Below, piece by piece: positions 63,972 through 64,000 of a DNA stretch of 64,000 bases. The stretch's first letter is position 1. Each line of letters opens with the position of its first letter. Origin of the DNA: Ilumatobacteraceae bacterium (GTDB taxonomy: Bacteria > Actinomycetota > Acidimicrobiia > Acidimicrobiales > Ilumatobacteraceae). The stretch covers positions 1,451,595 through 1,515,594 of the forward strand of contig JAWPMO010000001.1 of assembly GCA_033344875.1 (NCBI GenBank). Direction: 5' to 3'. The notes under the pieces were generated by a model. It saw nothing but the letters and a program-made list of their open reading frames with translations, searched no databases and was not told the DNA's origin. The position numbers and the translations under genes were made by a program.

Positions 63972-64000
63972 GTGGCAACCGATGAGGGAGGGCCCGACAT
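63972..64000 (+). CDS. Possible start of a further gene
   Basis: GTG 63972 opens VATDEGGPD to the window edge, and CACACT stands 7 nt before it, in the same arrangement as the leaderless genes. Only nine codons are visible, so the product cannot be named. Confidence 0.35.

Overview
The window is about 68-70% GC by eye, densely coded and uses GTG starts freely. Many genes appear to be transcribed without a leader: a TAnnnT-like -10 hexamer sits 6-8 nt before the start codon. The conserved block recG ... rsmD-coaD-(coiled coil)-yceD-rpmF-plsX ... acpP-rnc-mutM-smc-ftsY-...-ffh-rpsP-khpA-rimM-trmD-rplS-yraN is the classic actinobacterial order. Together with two DUF222/HNH (13E12-type) genes, a DUF3179 lipoprotein, a DUF6226 protein and a Pr6Pr membrane protein, this points to a chromosomal segment of an actinobacterium, most likely class Acidimicrobiia (Ilumatobacter-like). 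The class assignment is inference. No rRNA, tRNA, CRISPR array, transposase or phage gene was seen.

Layout. 1-10.9 kb is mixed metabolism: a truncated universal stress protein, an orphan MalK-type ATPase, a methyltransferase, a CcdA-type thiol-redox membrane protein divergent from a DUF3179 lipoprotein, a PatB/MalY aminotransferase, an operon of one GNAT and two flavodoxin-fold oxidoreductases, psuG with an RlmD-like 5-methyluridine methyltransferase, and rpe. 10.9-17 kb is a looser accessory stretch with long non-coding gaps, two unrecognised proteins, a lipoprotein with two DUF6174-like units, a possible gene remnant and the first DUF222/HNH gene. 17.1-23.4 kb is a two-gene AddAB-like helicase-nuclease operon. 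23.4-39 kb, mainly minus strand, is the translation, secretion and chromosome block (yraN to acpP), with two lipoproteins inserted between ftsY and ffh.

39-45.3 kb interrupts the usual plsX-acpP neighbourhood with a Pr6Pr protein, a CBS protein, an ECF sigma factor with a membrane-anchored propeller-like partner, and an XRE-cupin regulator divergent from a flavin reductase-methyltransferase fusion. 45.3-48.8 kb resumes the core block (plsX, rpmF, yceD, coiled-coil protein, coaD, rsmD). 49-53 kb carries three secreted proteins sharing one domain, around nth; two of them have a tail-fibre-like HDHDDRYYT motif. 53-64 kb holds recG, a DAK2/FakA-type kinase, a DUF6226 protein, a GNAT, a second DUF222/HNH gene behind a perfect actinobacterial LexA (SOS) box, a DEAD-box helicase with an acidic repeat-built N-terminus, rpmB, a cold-shock-like protein and the first codons of a further gene.

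Working together: smc, recG, nth, mutM, AddAB and the LexA-boxed HNH gene cover chromosome maintenance and repair. ffh and ftsY form the SRP pathway. plsX, acpP and the DAK2/FakA protein belong to fatty-acid and phospholipid supply. rpsP, rplS, rpmF, rpmB, rimM, trmD, rsmD, khpA, rnc and the DEAD-box helicase serve ribosome and RNA maturation.
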